The notes beneath the pieces are model-generated. The model searched no databases. It saw only the letters and a program-made list of their open reading frames with translations, and was not told where the DNA came from. This document shows positions 36,565-45,586 of a stretch of 64,000 nucleotides of DNA, one piece after another; within the stretch, counting starts at the first letter, position 1, and each line of letters starts with the position of its first letter. The position numbers were made by a program, and so were the translations under genes. The stretch is from Chryseobacterium aurantiacum (GTDB lineage Bacteria > Bacteroidota > Bacteroidia > Flavobacteriales > Weeksellaceae): positions 1,116,001 to 1,180,000 of the forward strand of contig NZ_PXUE01000001.1 in NCBI RefSeq assembly GCF_003020585.1, given 5' to 3'.

Positions 36565-37089
36565 ATGAAAAGATTAAAAACTATGGTGAAAATACTGTTG
36601 ACAATATTGATGTCATTATTTCTATTTTCCTGTGATGGTCAACGAAAAGGAAAGCAACCATCTGTGCTGCTGGAGAAAAAAACAATTTCTGATATTTCTG
36701 TAAAGAGAATCGAAGGAGTGTGGTCTTCGAGCTGTACGGCAAGAAATCGGGTGTATATTTCATCAGCAATTACCAGTGCGCAATTTACCGTATTGGAAAG
36801 GTTCTCCATGAATACTGATCTTAAAAAGGTGGGAACTAATAAATATGAACTTTATTTTACTGATTTTCCTCCCATTATTCCATTACCAGATGAGATGAAA
36901 AATTGGGACAATATGGATAGGAAAAAGCCTGTTGGATACTTTGAATTTATTGATGAATCCAGAATAAATTTAACATGGTTTGGTTTCTATTATAAAAAGA
37001 CCGGAAAATATATTCAAACAGAAAATCCATTTAATCATAAAGAAAAGGTTGTTCACCTTATCAAATGTCCGGATACAATTACTCTATAA
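36565..37089 (+). CDS. Hypothetical lipoprotein
   Basis: This 174-residue protein begins with a lipoprotein signal (LLTILMSLFLFSC, Cys23 as the likely lipidated residue). The mature part contains VKRIEGVWSSSCTARNRVYISS and ESRINLTWFGFYYKKTGKYI, a beta-rich arrangement with two further cysteines (in SSSCTARN and in LIKCPD). No family is recognised. A second lipoprotein follows after 31 bp, so the two probably form one unit. Confidence 0.6.
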   Translation: MKRLKTMVKILLTILMSLFLFSCDGQRKGKQPSVLLEKKTISDISVKRIEGVWSSSCTARNRVYISSAITSAQFTVLERFSMNTDLKKVGTNKYELYFTDFPPIIPLPDEMKNWDNMDRKKPVGYFEFIDESRINLTWFGFYYKKTGKYIQTENPFNHKEKVVHLIKCPDTITL

Positions 37090-37120
37090 ATACACCATTT
37101 TAACCATTTCAATTAAACAT

Positions 37121-37549
37121 ATGAAATATTTCGTAACCTTATCTTTTTCACTATTAGCTTGCTTATTATCCTGTCAAAAGACAGAAAGACAACCATCATT
37201 GATCCAAAAGTCAGATCATAAAGTAAAAGCAGATACCATAGTCACCAGCTCGATAATATTGATGCTCAGTCCTGATGAAGAAGAAATTGAAGACATTAAG
37301 AAAAAACAAGGAGAAGATAATTTCTACACGATTGCAGATGATGCTAATTATTATTCTGCGAAAATAGAGGAAGCAGCTACCAACAAGATTACTTTTACAA
37401 ACCATAAAATAATAGATTTTCCAAAAGAAAACTATGTATTTGATAAAAAAGACTCTCAGAATAAATGGTTAATCATTGATTACAAAGCCGGTTCTCAACC
37501 TAAAATGTATTCTTTGGCAGATTACTTTCTCCATCTGATAGGAAAATAA
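37121..37549 (+). CDS. Hypothetical lipoprotein
   Basis: This 142-residue protein starts at the ATG that gives MKYFVTLSFSLLACLLSCQ, a textbook lipoprotein signal (LLSC). An upstream in-frame ATG at 36980 overlaps the previous gene and masks the signal, so it is rejected. The mature protein is acidic (SPDEEEIEDIKKKQGED) and ends KMYSLADYFLHLIGK. No family is recognised. It shares operon and lipoprotein character with the gene before it. Confidence 0.6.
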   Translation: MKYFVTLSFSLLACLLSCQKTERQPSLIQKSDHKVKADTIVTSSIILMLSPDEEEIEDIKKKQGEDNFYTIADDANYYSAKIEEAATNKITFTNHKIIDFPKENYVFDKKDSQNKWLIIDYKAGSQPKMYSLADYFLHLIGK

Positions 37550-37560
37550 ATTCATAAAGC

Positions 37561-37594
37561 AAACGCGCTTCCTTAAGTTTGGAAGCGCGTTTTT
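37561..37594. terminator. Intrinsic terminator between convergent genes
   Basis: AAACGCGCTTCC and GGAAGCGCGTTT form a 12-bp stem, with TT following on the plus strand and TT on the minus strand. Confidence 0.85.
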
Positions 37595-37644
37595 AACAGA
37601 TTTAAATATCTAAAACTGTCATCAAAAATGACAGAAGTGATTTC

Positions 37645-38847
37645 TTATAAACCAATATTCTTGGTTGGCTTTAGCTGCTTAAGGATGCTCTTTGGAATTG
37701 CATTCTTGTGAACCAAAATAGCCGTTGATTTGTACTCAACATATGGTCTTGATACATAAAGATATCCTGCGAAGTCATTCGTTACTCCCCAAGAGTTTTT
37801 TACCATATAATATTCTTTACCAGTCTGATCTTTTGCCAAACCTACGATGTGCATACCGTGGTCATCCGTTGTAGAAAGATTGTTAAGAGCTTTCTGACGC
37901 ATATCTTCAGTGATGGTTTTATCTTTTTTAGGCTCTGTAAACAAAGTCTGCTTGTTTTCTGCAGTAATCTGGTCTAGATCCATGTCCGGAACATATGCTA
38001 CACCATTTTTGTATGAGAAATAAGGCTCAGAAACGTCTGTTGCCCAACCTATAGAATATCCTTTGTTCACAGCATTGTCAACAATTGCAGTAAGATCTTT
38101 CATTGGAACGTTCCAGTCAGAATCGTGGCTCCAGTTGTCAGGAATTGGAACTACAAATTTCTGGTAGTAAGGATAGTCTTTATAAGAAGATAATTCTACA
38201 TAATCTTCAGGATTAATTCCCACTACTTCCTTGGCAAATGTTTTAGGAGTATAGTTTTTTCCCTCATAAGTAAAGTTAGCAGGTACTTTTCCTAAATATT
38301 CATCAAGAATAGCATCTACAGAATCCATCCAGTTGTCAGAAAGCTTTCCTTTAGATGAAGCTTGGACAAGGCTGTCAAGAACAGGTTTTAATTTTCCCTG
38401 CATGTCCTTGAAGTTATTGGTTGTTTGCCCTGCTTTCAACCCTGAATAGGCATCCTGAGGAACAGCACCGTACTTCTTGTACATATTGATAACGTCGTGA
38501 AGTTCTCCACCGTCACCCCAACTGATAGCTCCATTATTTAAAACGTATAACTTCGCTTTATCATGGTAAGAATTTCTTGCTGTAAAGATTTCAGCAAGAT
38601 CCACAGGCTTTTTGCCCATTCTCTGCATTTCAGATTCAAGGAATGAATTTCCGGAGTAGCTCCAGCAAGTTCCTGATGAACCTTGGTTCTTTACAGAAGT
38701 TGCACCAACATCTTTAAGCGTGGTGAACTGAAAATTAGCATTTTGTGAGTGGTTGTTTTTTAACTTATTGATTAAGTCATCTTGGGCAAACATCATACTT
38801 CCTGCAGACAAAACAAAAAGTAATGATGCAATTTTCGCATTTTTCAT
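37645..38847 (-). CDS. Secreted C1-family cysteine peptidase (bleomycin hydrolase-like)
   Basis: This 400-residue exported papain-fold peptidase has a signal peptide to about MMFAQ. The catalytic residues are Cys in NQGSSGTCWSYSGNSFLESE, His in DDHGMHIVGLA and Asn in MVKNSWGV, matching aminopeptidase C/bleomycin hydrolase. The cytoplasmic family members are about 450 residues and lack a signal; this periplasmic or surface version is shorter. It is transcribed away from the ECF sigma factor. It probably degrades peptides for nutrition. Confidence 0.88.
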   Translation of the reverse strand: MKNAKIASLLFVLSAGSMMFAQDDLINKLKNNHSQNANFQFTTLKDVGATSVKNQGSSGTCWSYSGNSFLESEMQRMGKKPVDLAEIFTARNSYHDKAKLYVLNNGAISWGDGGELHDVINMYKKYGAVPQDAYSGLKAGQTTNNFKDMQGKLKPVLDSLVQASSKGKLSDNWMDSVDAILDEYLGKVPANFTYEGKNYTPKTFAKEVVGINPEDYVELSSYKDYPYYQKFVVPIPDNWSHDSDWNVPMKDLTAIVDNAVNKGYSIGWATDVSEPYFSYKNGVAYVPDMDLDQITAENKQTLFTEPKKDKTITEDMRQKALNNLSTTDDHGMHIVGLAKDQTGKEYYMVKNSWGVTNDFAGYLYVSRPYVEYKSTAILVHKNAIPKSILKQLKPTKNIGL

Positions 38848-39057
38848 TACTATAAAAAGATTATTTCATTAATAGTCGTTACTAGTAGAGATTTGTTACA
38901 AGAGGAAAAGTTAAATTTGAAATTAAAAAAAAGTTAAAAAATAAAAGTATTGAAAAGTAAAATCTTATAAAGATTGGAATAATAAAATAATGAATTAATC
39001 TATTTGTTCTTTATTGTGATTTTAAAATTTTATTTCAAAAAAGTTGACGATGTTTCC

Positions 39058-39084
39058 AACCCTTACAAAAGTTCCTGCATCTAT
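39058..39084 (+). promoter_or_regulatory. Possible ECF-type promoter before the sigma factor gene
   Basis: AACCCTT at 39058-39064 and CATCTAT at 39078-39084 resemble the AAC/CGTCT-type elements of ECF promoters, and no TAnnTTTG box is seen in this upstream region. Autoregulation would fit but the match is loose. Confidence 0.35.
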
Positions 39085-39103
39085 ACTAATATAACTCCTG
39101 ACT

Positions 39104-39622
39104 ATGGAACGAGAATTATTACTAGAATGCCAACGTAGCGACCGCAATGCACAGCGGAAAGTCTATGAGAAGATGGCGGGCAAGCTGTACTCAGTCTGCA
39201 GACGCTATTTAAAAAACGACGAAGATATAGAGGAAGTATTGGCAGATACATTCTATAAGATCTTCACAAAGATGGGTCAGCTTCAAAATACTGACACCTT
39301 TGAACCTTGGGCAAAGAAAATTGCAGTCAATGAATGTCTTCAGAAATTAAGAGCTAATAAAGCCCTTCACATTTCCCTGGATGAGAATTTTATGGGGAGT
39401 TCAGAGGGAATTGTAGAAAATATTTCTTTCGAAAAAGACATCTTAAATCTTTTGAATTTCCTTCCAGAGGGCTGTAGAGCTATTTTTAATCTATTTGCCA
39501 TCGAAGGATATCCTCATAAGGAAATTGCTTCTATGCTCTCCATCAGTGAGGGAACTTCAAAATCGCAGCTCAATTTTGCCCGGAAAAAACTACAGGAACT
39601 TTTGGTAAATCAAAACATTTAA
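39104..39622 (+). CDS. ECF-type RNA polymerase sigma factor
   Basis: This 172-residue sigma factor has region 2 (QRKVYEKMAGKLYSVCRRYLKNDEDIEEVLADTFYKIFTKMGQL) and region 4 (LNFLPEGCRAIFNLFAIEGYPHKEIASMLSISEGTSKSQLNFARKKLQELL) and nothing else, as expected for ECF sigmas. The gene that follows after 13 bp begins with a short cytoplasmic region and one membrane helix, in the place of an anti-sigma factor. The regulated genes may include the neighbouring vWA lipoprotein. Confidence 0.9.
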   Translation: MERELLLECQRSDRNAQRKVYEKMAGKLYSVCRRYLKNDEDIEEVLADTFYKIFTKMGQLQNTDTFEPWAKKIAVNECLQKLRANKALHISLDENFMGSSEGIVENISFEKDILNLLNFLPEGCRAIFNLFAIEGYPHKEIASMLSISEGTSKSQLNFARKKLQELLVNQNI

Positions 39623-39635
39623 AACTTTTACAACA

Positions 39636-41897
39636 ATGGAAAATAATCATATAGATCAAAAATTCAATGAAGCGTCTAAGCTTTCAGATGAGCCAACGGT
39701 TTTTCCTGGTTTTGATAAAGTTTGGGAAAAGATTGAAGACAAACTAGATAAGAAAAAAGAGAAAAAGAGAATCATTCCTGTCTGGTTTCCGTATGGGATT
39801 GCGGCTAGCTTGATGATTGGTTTGGGAGCCTTATATTTTCTTGACAAAAATAATACTGTAGAGTCTGTAAAATCGGAAATAGCAGAGCAGAGCAGTTTAA
39901 AGGAACCTGTTGCAAGTAACCATATAGCATCAATAGACAGTATCACAAAAGAGAATATTCAAAAAGAAAAATATAAAAATAAATCTAATTCTACTACAGA
40001 GAAATTAGCGGTTAATAGTAATCCTGTTCCAATACCGCTAAAAGCACCCAATGCTCAATCTATATTTCTACCGCCACCACCTATTCAACGTCATTTAGAA
40101 ACTTCAGATAGGGCTATTGAAGAGGTTGTCATCACAGGATATGGTACCAAACATAAAGATGTTTACGGATCATCCAGTGTAAGTACAGTTTCGGGTGATA
40201 GAATAGCAACAAAAGAACCCAGTGGAACTATTGCTGGAGTATCTATTTCTAAGACGGGAAAAGATGAAAAGGTATCTATTCGGGGACTAAGAAGTATAAG
40301 TGAAAGCAGTCGCAAACCTTTGGTTGTGGTGAATGGTTTACCTGTAAATCCAGAAGCTTTAAGTGTTATAAAACCGGAAAGGATTAAAGATATAAAAGTT
40401 CTTAAAAGCGAAGAGGCTTCTGCATTATATGGTAGTAGAGCTGGTAATGGAGTGATTATTATAAAAACAAAACGTTTAAGACGAGCTGAAAAGGCAAAAT
40501 TTGAAGAATTGGCTTCAAAAAGTATCGAAGAATTACCAGAGAAACCTGTAGAAAAAGATAAAGAGCTTCCAAAAGCAGGACAACTTACAGCAGGAGAAGT
40601 AAATGATTTTTCTAAATGGAATTATTGGAAAGATATAGCAGCACCAAGTCTGGATCAATATAAAACTACATGGAAGTTCTTTGCTGACAGGAGAGTTTCG
40701 GTACAATTGGTAAATAAGGATAAAAAACCGGTTGTAGGAGAAAGAATAAAGCTATTGGATGATAAGAAAAATGTAATCTGGGAAGCTGTTTCTGATAATT
40801 TAGGGAATGCAGAATTATGGATCAATCCTATGACCGATGAAAGCTCAGATTCCAAAAAGTATTATGTATCCGATGCAGCGGGTCAGATTATAAATAATGA
40901 TGTAAGGGAGTTCAAAAATGGACAAAACCTGATTGTGATGAATAAATCATGTCTGGAAAAAAGGATACTGGATCTGGCTTTTGTAGTAGATGCAACAGGT
41001 TCCATGGAGGATGAAATTTCTTACTTACAATCTGAATTGTTGGATGTCTTAAGAAAAGTAGAAACCAATTTAAAAAATACAGAAGTAAGATATGGTTCCG
41101 TATTTTATAGAGATAAAGGCGATGAATATGTCACCCGAAAATTTGATTTCTCAGATAAGGCTGAAAACTTAATAGAATTTATCAAGCAACAAAAAGCAGC
41201 AGGGGGAGGAGATGCTCCGGAAGCAGTGGTAGAAGCCATGCAGGTTTCTATTGATGAATTGAAATGGAGCAGTGGAAATTCAACCAAGATTATGTTCCTT
41301 ATTTTGGATGCACCGCCCCATCAGTCGGAAGAAAATGTCCGGAAATTATATAGTAAAATAAAAGAGGCCGCTAAAAAAGGGATTACCATTATTCCTTTGG
41401 CTGCAAGCGATACCAATAAGGAAACCGAATATTTAATGAGAAACTTTGCGTTACTCACAAACGGAACCTATACATTTCTGACCAATGATAGCGGGATAGG
41501 AAATAATCATATTAAACCTACGATTGACTCTTATGAAGTTGAGAAATTGAACGATCTGCTGCTAAGAATAATTCTTCAAAGAGCAACCCTTCCGGAGTGT
41601 AGCAGGGGGATTTCCAATGAAAATATCAATAAAAAAATGGAAACCGAAATAGATAATCAAACTGATTTTAAAACAGTAGTTTTTCCAAATCCGACAAGAG
41701 GAATGATCAAAATAAAATCACCGAATGTCATTGATGAACTCTTTGTTTATGATCTTGCAGGCAAAATTATTATGAGAAAGGAAAACTTAAAAGAAAGCAA
41801 GAATACTATTGACATGACATCATATCCTGAGGGAGTATATTTGATTCGAATCCGAACCAATACCACCTGGGAAACTTTTAAGATCATTAAAAAATAA
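39636..41897 (+). CDS. Chimeric membrane protein: anti-sigma-like N-terminus, TonB-plug domain, vWA domain, T9SS sorting tail
   Basis: The 753 residues read as distinct modules. Residues 1-45 are a cytoplasmic segment like those of sigma-linked membrane proteins (FPGFDKVWEKIEDKLDKKKEK); 47-68 are one membrane helix; 160-278 are a SusC-type plug domain (EEVVITGYGTKHKD, VSIRGLRS, LYGSRAGNGVIIIKTK) with no barrel after it; about 345-420 a carrier-like beta domain; 445-640 a vWA domain with MIDAS-like VVDATGSM; 675-753 a T9SS type A sorting domain (VVFPNPTRG, VYDLAGKII, YPEGVYLIRI). An internal helix in place of a cleavable signal conflicts with T9SS export. It follows the sigma gene by 13 bp. 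The function is unknown. Confidence 0.75.
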   Translation: MENNHIDQKFNEASKLSDEPTVFPGFDKVWEKIEDKLDKKKEKKRIIPVWFPYGIAASLMIGLGALYFLDKNNTVESVKSEIAEQSSLKEPVASNHIASIDSITKENIQKEKYKNKSNSTTEKLAVNSNPVPIPLKAPNAQSIFLPPPPIQRHLETSDRAIEEVVITGYGTKHKDVYGSSSVSTVSGDRIATKEPSGTIAGVSISKTGKDEKVSIRGLRSISESSRKPLVVVNGLPVNPEALSVIKPERIKDIKVLKSEEASALYGSRAGNGVIIIKTKRLRRAEKAKFEELASKSIEELPEKPVEKDKELPKAGQLTAGEVNDFSKWNYWKDIAAPSLDQYKTTWKFFADRRVSVQLVNKDKKPVVGERIKLLDDKKNVIWEAVSDNLGNAELWINPMTDESSDSKKYYVSDAAGQIINNDVREFKNGQNLIVMNKSCLEKRILDLAFVVDATGSMEDEISYLQSELLDVLRKVETNLKNTEVRYGSVFYRDKGDEYVTRKFDFSDKAENLIEFIKQQKAAGGGDAPEAVVEAMQVSIDELKWSSGNSTKIMFLILDAPPHQSEENVRKLYSKIKEAAKKGITIIPLAASDTNKETEYLMRNFALLTNGTYTFLTNDSGIGNNHIKPTIDSYEVEKLNDLLLRIILQRATLPECSRGISNENINKKMETEIDNQTDFKTVVFPNPTRGMIKIKSPNVIDELFVYDLAGKIIMRKENLKESKNTIDMTSYPEGVYLIRIRTNTTWETFKIIKK

Positions 41898-41906
41898 TAC
41901 TAAATA

Positions 41907-41942
41907 AAGAAAAAGAAATTTCTCCGGGAATTTCTTTTTCTT
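41907..41942 (+). terminator. Intrinsic terminator
   Basis: AAGAAAAAGAAATT pairs with AATTTCTTTTTCTT around TCTCCGGG, directly after the chimeric vWA gene; this separates it from the next vWA gene. Confidence 0.65.
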
Positions 41943-42012
41943 GTTTAAGAAACATTTCTAGTTTTACGATTTGAATTTATTTTAATAATTTCCACCCTGA
42001 AATTTATAACCG

Positions 42013-43911
42013 ATGAAAAAAACTTTTATAACCATAGTAGGTCTTGCTTTACTGGTGAGCTGCAAAACACAAACAGTTTCTGATACTTCAAAGGAACCTC
42101 AAAAATACGGTATCAAAAAAGATAAAGATCAGGACGGAATTCCTAATAAACAGGATCAATGTCCAGATATAGCCGGACCTATTGAAAATAATGGCTGTCC
42201 TTGGCCAGATACAGATGGTGATGGTGTAATTGATAAAGACGACGCCTGCCCTGCAGTGATGGGAGCCGTTGAAAATAAGGGTTGCCCTTGGCCGGATACA
42301 GATGGGGACGGAGTTTTAGATAAGGATGATGCCTGTCCTACAGTTCCGGGACTACCAGATTATAATGGATGTCCGAAACCCAAAATGTCAGTTGCAATGG
42401 AAATAACTAGTAGCTCAGAATATGTTGAGTCAAATAGGGTTTATAATAATCACCTTGAAACAAAAAAAATAGCTGAAAAAATCAAGGAAGATATTGATTA
42501 TAATAGTGAAGAATATACTGCATTAGTTGAAAATCCATTTGAACTGACTAAAAATGAGCCGCTATCAACCTTTTCTATTGATGTAGACAATGCCTCTTAT
42601 TCTAATGTTAGAAGAATGATTAATTATGGAAGTAAGGTTGATAAAGATGCTGTAAGAGTAGAGGAAATGATTAATTATTTTACATATGATTATCCTCAGC
42701 CTGAAAAAAAACAACCATTTTCTATTAATACAGAATACAGTGATGCCCCTTGGAACTCCCATCATAAACTCTTGAAAATAGGATTACAAGGAAAAAATAT
42801 TCCAATGAATAATCTGCCTTCTTCCAATATTATTTTTCTGATTGATGTTTCAGGATCTATGAATACAGAAAATAAATTACCCCTATTAAAATCTTCCCTT
42901 AAAGTTTTACTGGATCAGCTAAGACCTCAAGATAAAGTAGGAATTGTAGTATATGCAGGAAGTGCGGGAATGGTACTGGCACCTACTTCTGCTAAGGAAA
43001 AACAAACAATTATTAAAGCTTTGGATAATCTTCAGGCAGGAGGAAGTACAGCAGGAGGAGCAGGCATTGAACTGGCCTATAAACTGGCTCAGAAAAATTT
43101 TATTAAAGGCGGAAATAATAGAGTTGTACTGGCAACAGATGGAGATTTTAACGTGGGAGCTTCCTCTACAAAGGATCTTGAATCATTAATTCAGGAAAAA
43201 AGAAAGACCGGAGTTTTCCTTACTTGCCTAGGCTACGGAATGGGAAATTATAAGGATAACAAAATGGAAATACTGGCTGATAAAGGAAATGGAAACTATG
43301 CATATATAGACAACATGCAGGAAGCCAATAAGTTTTTAGGAAGAGAATTTGCAGGAAGTATCTATACCATTGCCAAGGATGTCAAGATTCAGATTGAATT
43401 TAACCCTAAATTTGTACAGTCTTACCGCCTCATTGGATATGAAAACCGAAAGTTGAGAAATGAAGACTTTACAAATGATAAAATTGATGCTGGAGAATTG
43501 GGAAGTGGGCATACTGTAACAGCACTATATGAGATTATCCCTACAGAAGTGGAATCCGACTTTCTTCCCAAGGAAATTCAATTGAAATATTCAACGACAA
43601 CCCATGAAAAGGACTTCGGAAATGAATTGGCAACAGTGAAATTTCGTTATAAAAAACCTGCAGAAAACCAAAGTATGCAGATCAGTAAAGTCATTCAAAA
43701 AGAAAATATACCCATTTCAAAAACCAGCCCTGATTTTAAATTTGCTGCTTCTGTAGCATGGTTTGGTTTGGTTTTAAGAGATTCAAAACTCATTAAGAAT
43801 AAAGATCTCAGTAATATAGAAAGCCTTGCCAAGGAGGGAAAAAGTACAGATGAAGAGGGATACAGAGCAGAATTTATACAACTTGTTGAAAGCTATAAGG
43901 CAATTAAGTAA
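42013..43911 (+). CDS. Surface lipoprotein with thrombospondin-3 repeats and vWA domain (YfbK-like)
   Basis: This 632-residue lipoprotein (LALLVSC) carries three Ca-binding thrombospondin type 3 repeats ([46 protein letters not shown]) at residues 37-122. It then has the vWA N-terminal region ([30 protein letters not shown]), a vWA domain with an intact MIDAS ([10 protein letters not shown], about 278) and the C-terminal DUF3520-type domain. The architecture from 175 on matches YfbK of proteobacteria, whose function is not known. It lies between two terminators, after the sigma/vWA pair. Calcium-dependent adhesion is a reasonable guess only. Confidence 0.85.
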   Translation: MKKTFITIVGLALLVSCKTQTVSDTSKEPQKYGIKKDKDQDGIPNKQDQCPDIAGPIENNGCPWPDTDGDGVIDKDDACPAVMGAVENKGCPWPDTDGDGVLDKDDACPTVPGLPDYNGCPKPKMSVAMEITSSSEYVESNRVYNNHLETKKIAEKIKEDIDYNSEEYTALVENPFELTKNEPLSTFSIDVDNASYSNVRRMINYGSKVDKDAVRVEEMINYFTYDYPQPEKKQPFSINTEYSDAPWNSHHKLLKIGLQGKNIPMNNLPSSNIIFLIDVSGSMNTENKLPLLKSSLKVLLDQLRPQDKVGIVVYAGSAGMVLAPTSAKEKQTIIKALDNLQAGGSTAGGAGIELAYKLAQKNFIKGGNNRVVLATDGDFNVGASSTKDLESLIQEKRKTGVFLTCLGYGMGNYKDNKMEILADKGNGNYAYIDNMQEANKFLGREFAGSIYTIAKDVKIQIEFNPKFVQSYRLIGYENRKLRNEDFTNDKIDAGELGSGHTVTALYEIIPTEVESDFLPKEIQLKYSTTTHEKDFGNELATVKFRYKKPAENQSMQISKVIQKENIPISKTSPDFKFAASVAWFGLVLRDSKLIKNKDLSNIESLAKEGKSTDEEGYRAEFIQLVESYKAIK

Positions 43912-43936
43912 TACTTGAAATGAACTATTAATAAAC

Positions 43937-43968
43937 AAACCCGTTTTACAATCCGTAAAACGGGTTTT
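43937..43968 (+). terminator. Intrinsic terminator
   Basis: AAACCCGTTTTAC and GTAAAACGGGTTT form a perfect 13-bp stem with a 5-nt loop, followed by TT. Confidence 0.88.
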
Positions 43969-44039
43969 GTAGTCTATATAACCTGTTGAAATACTATGTT
44001 TTAAAATATGATTTAAAAAAGAAGATTTATTTTAAAATT

Positions 44040-44063
44040 AATTTTCAATAATTATTGAAAATT
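44040..44063. promoter_or_regulatory. 24-bp perfect palindrome, likely operator of the GbsR-type regulator
   Basis: The half-site AATTTTCAATAA is followed at once by its exact complement TTATTGAAAATT. It ends 13 nt before the TACATTTG -7 box of the gene at 44111 and so covers the -33 region, the position expected for autorepression. Confidence 0.6.
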
Positions 44064-44076
44064 CAAAAAATATAAT

Positions 44077-44084
44077 TACATTTG
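44077..44084 (+). promoter_or_regulatory. -7 box of the GbsR-type regulator gene
   Basis: TACATTTG fits TAnnTTTG; the ATG follows 26 nt later and a perfect palindrome lies just upstream. Confidence 0.6.
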
Positions 44085-44110
44085 TATCAGAAACTTAAAA
44101 AGTAAACAAA

Positions 44111-44614
44111 ATGCAACTTTCAGAAGCCAAAGAAAAATACATTCAGACTTGGGGAACGTTTGCTACCAATTGGGGAATCAATCGTACGATGGCACAGGTA
44201 CATGCTTTGCTTTTGGCAAGTGGTAAACCTTTGTCTACTGATGAGGTAATGGAGCAGCTTGAAGTTTCAAGGGGGAATGCCAATATGAATCTTAGAGCCC
44301 TGATAGACTGGGGAATTGTAAGAAAAGAATTCATAAAAGGAGACCGAAAAGAGTACTTTGTAGCAGAAAAAGATGTTTGGTATCTTTTCAAGCAAATTAC
44401 AAAGGAACGTAGAAAGAGAGAGATTGAACCGGTAATTTCTTTTCTGGAAGAGTTAAGAAATATTGATGATGATGAGTCCGAAGAAGCCAAAGAATTTATC
44501 AAGCTAATGAATGATTTCAGCTCTGTAACCGGGAAAATCAACAATATTATGGATCTGGCCATAAAGAGTGATGACCACTGGCTGGTAGGTAAAATTACCA
44601 ACCTGTTAAAATAG
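44111..44614 (+). CDS. GbsR/MarR-family transcriptional regulator
   Basis: This 167-residue winged-helix protein matches the GbsR subgroup: KYIQTWGTFATNWGINRTMAQVHALLLASGKPLSTDEVMEQLEVSRGNANMNLRALIDWGIVRKEF. The C-terminal half is a charged helical dimerisation region. In Bacillus GbsR controls glycine-betaine genes; in Flavobacteria this regulator commonly heads clusters of membrane-lipid or redox genes, as here. A weak hairpin and T-run follow, but the next four genes point the same way and may belong to its regulon. Confidence 0.85.
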   Translation: MQLSEAKEKYIQTWGTFATNWGINRTMAQVHALLLASGKPLSTDEVMEQLEVSRGNANMNLRALIDWGIVRKEFIKGDRKEYFVAEKDVWYLFKQITKERRKREIEPVISFLEELRNIDDDESEEAKEFIKLMNDFSSVTGKINNIMDLAIKSDDHWLVGKITNLLK

Positions 44615-44618
44615 ACGA

Positions 44619-44640
44619 GAAAGGATGAAAATCCTTTTTT
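44619..44640 (+). terminator. Short hairpin with T-run after the GbsR-type gene
   Basis: AAGGAT-GAAA-ATCCTT followed by several T. The 6-bp stem is short, so partial read-through into the downstream genes is likely. Confidence 0.45.
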
Positions 44641-44762
44641 ATTTCAAATGAAGTTTCAAAAATTACTGAAAGTTTTAAATTAATAATAATTATGAAAAAT
44701 TTTATTATCCATTTATTTCTGATCCTTTACTTTAGAAATAGAAGAACCTAAAATACTGACCT

Positions 44763-45575
44763 ATGAAAACGCTCAAAAACCATACATTAATCTACGACAA
44801 TGAATGTCCGATGTGTACTATATATTCCCGAGGATTTACAAAATCTGGAATGCTTGATGAAGATGGTAGAGAAGCCTTTACCGAAATATCAATGAAAAAT
44901 AAAAATCTGGTGGATTTTAATCGGGCCAAAAATGAGATAGCCTTGGTAGATCATAGCCAAAATAAAGTGGTTTATGGCTTAGACAGTTTGCTTTTAATCA
45001 TTGGGAATTCATTTCCTTTATTGGCAAAAATAGCCAGGATACAACCTCTATATTGGTTTTTCAAAAAGCTGTATTCCTTTGTTTCCTATAATAGAAAACA
45101 GATTATTCCTTCAAAGAAAGAATATACAGAGCAATCTTGTGTACCGGATTTTAACTTGAAATACAGAATAGGGTATATGGCATTTGTAGCAATTTTTTCA
45201 GCCTATATTTTAAGTGTTTTTTCAGGAAAAATTGGTGTGAATCTGGCCCCGAATTTCTTTAGAGAATTTTCCGTTTGTTTAGGACAAATCCTTTGGCAGA
45301 CCCTATTTTTGAAAGGCTATTTAAAGGAAAAAATTTGGGATTATCTGGGAAATATGATGACTGTTTCTTTAATAGGGACCCTTCTTTTAATTCCAGCCTT
45401 GATCATCAATTTTTCTCCTGTTTTCTCTCTTATTTACTTTGGAATGGTAGTGTTCATCATGTTTCTGGAACACATAAGAAGATGTAAAATAATGAAACTG
45501 AATTATCTTCCCACTATTTCATGGATGTTATTCAGAATAACAGCTTTGGGTATTATTATTTTGGCAACCATTTAA
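44763..45575 (+). CDS. DCC1-like thiol-disulfide oxidoreductase with C-terminal membrane domain
   Basis: This 270-residue protein opens with the DCC family motif LIYDNECPMCTIYSRGF (CxxC at 15-18) and the thioredoxin-like DUF393 domain (LVDHSQNKVVYGLDSLLLIIG). From about residue 138 there are four hydrophobic helices. Fusion of a DCC domain to a membrane portion suggests electron transfer at the inner membrane. It directly precedes a fatty acid desaturase with 11 bp between, so it may supply reducing power or serve redox control of that enzyme; this is inference. Confidence 0.75.
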   Translation: MKTLKNHTLIYDNECPMCTIYSRGFTKSGMLDEDGREAFTEISMKNKNLVDFNRAKNEIALVDHSQNKVVYGLDSLLLIIGNSFPLLAKIARIQPLYWFFKKLYSFVSYNRKQIIPSKKEYTEQSCVPDFNLKYRIGYMAFVAIFSAYILSVFSGKIGVNLAPNFFREFSVCLGQILWQTLFLKGYLKEKIWDYLGNMMTVSLIGTLLLIPALIINFSPVFSLIYFGMVVFIMFLEHIRRCKIMKLNYLPTISWMLFRITALGIIILATI

Positions 45576-45586
45576 AAATTAAAAAC

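Noticed and set aside
42127..42375. OmpA-type outer-membrane protein, suggested by thrombospondin-3 repeats
   Set aside because: No OmpA C-terminal peptidoglycan-binding domain follows; the downstream region is a vWA/YfbK module.
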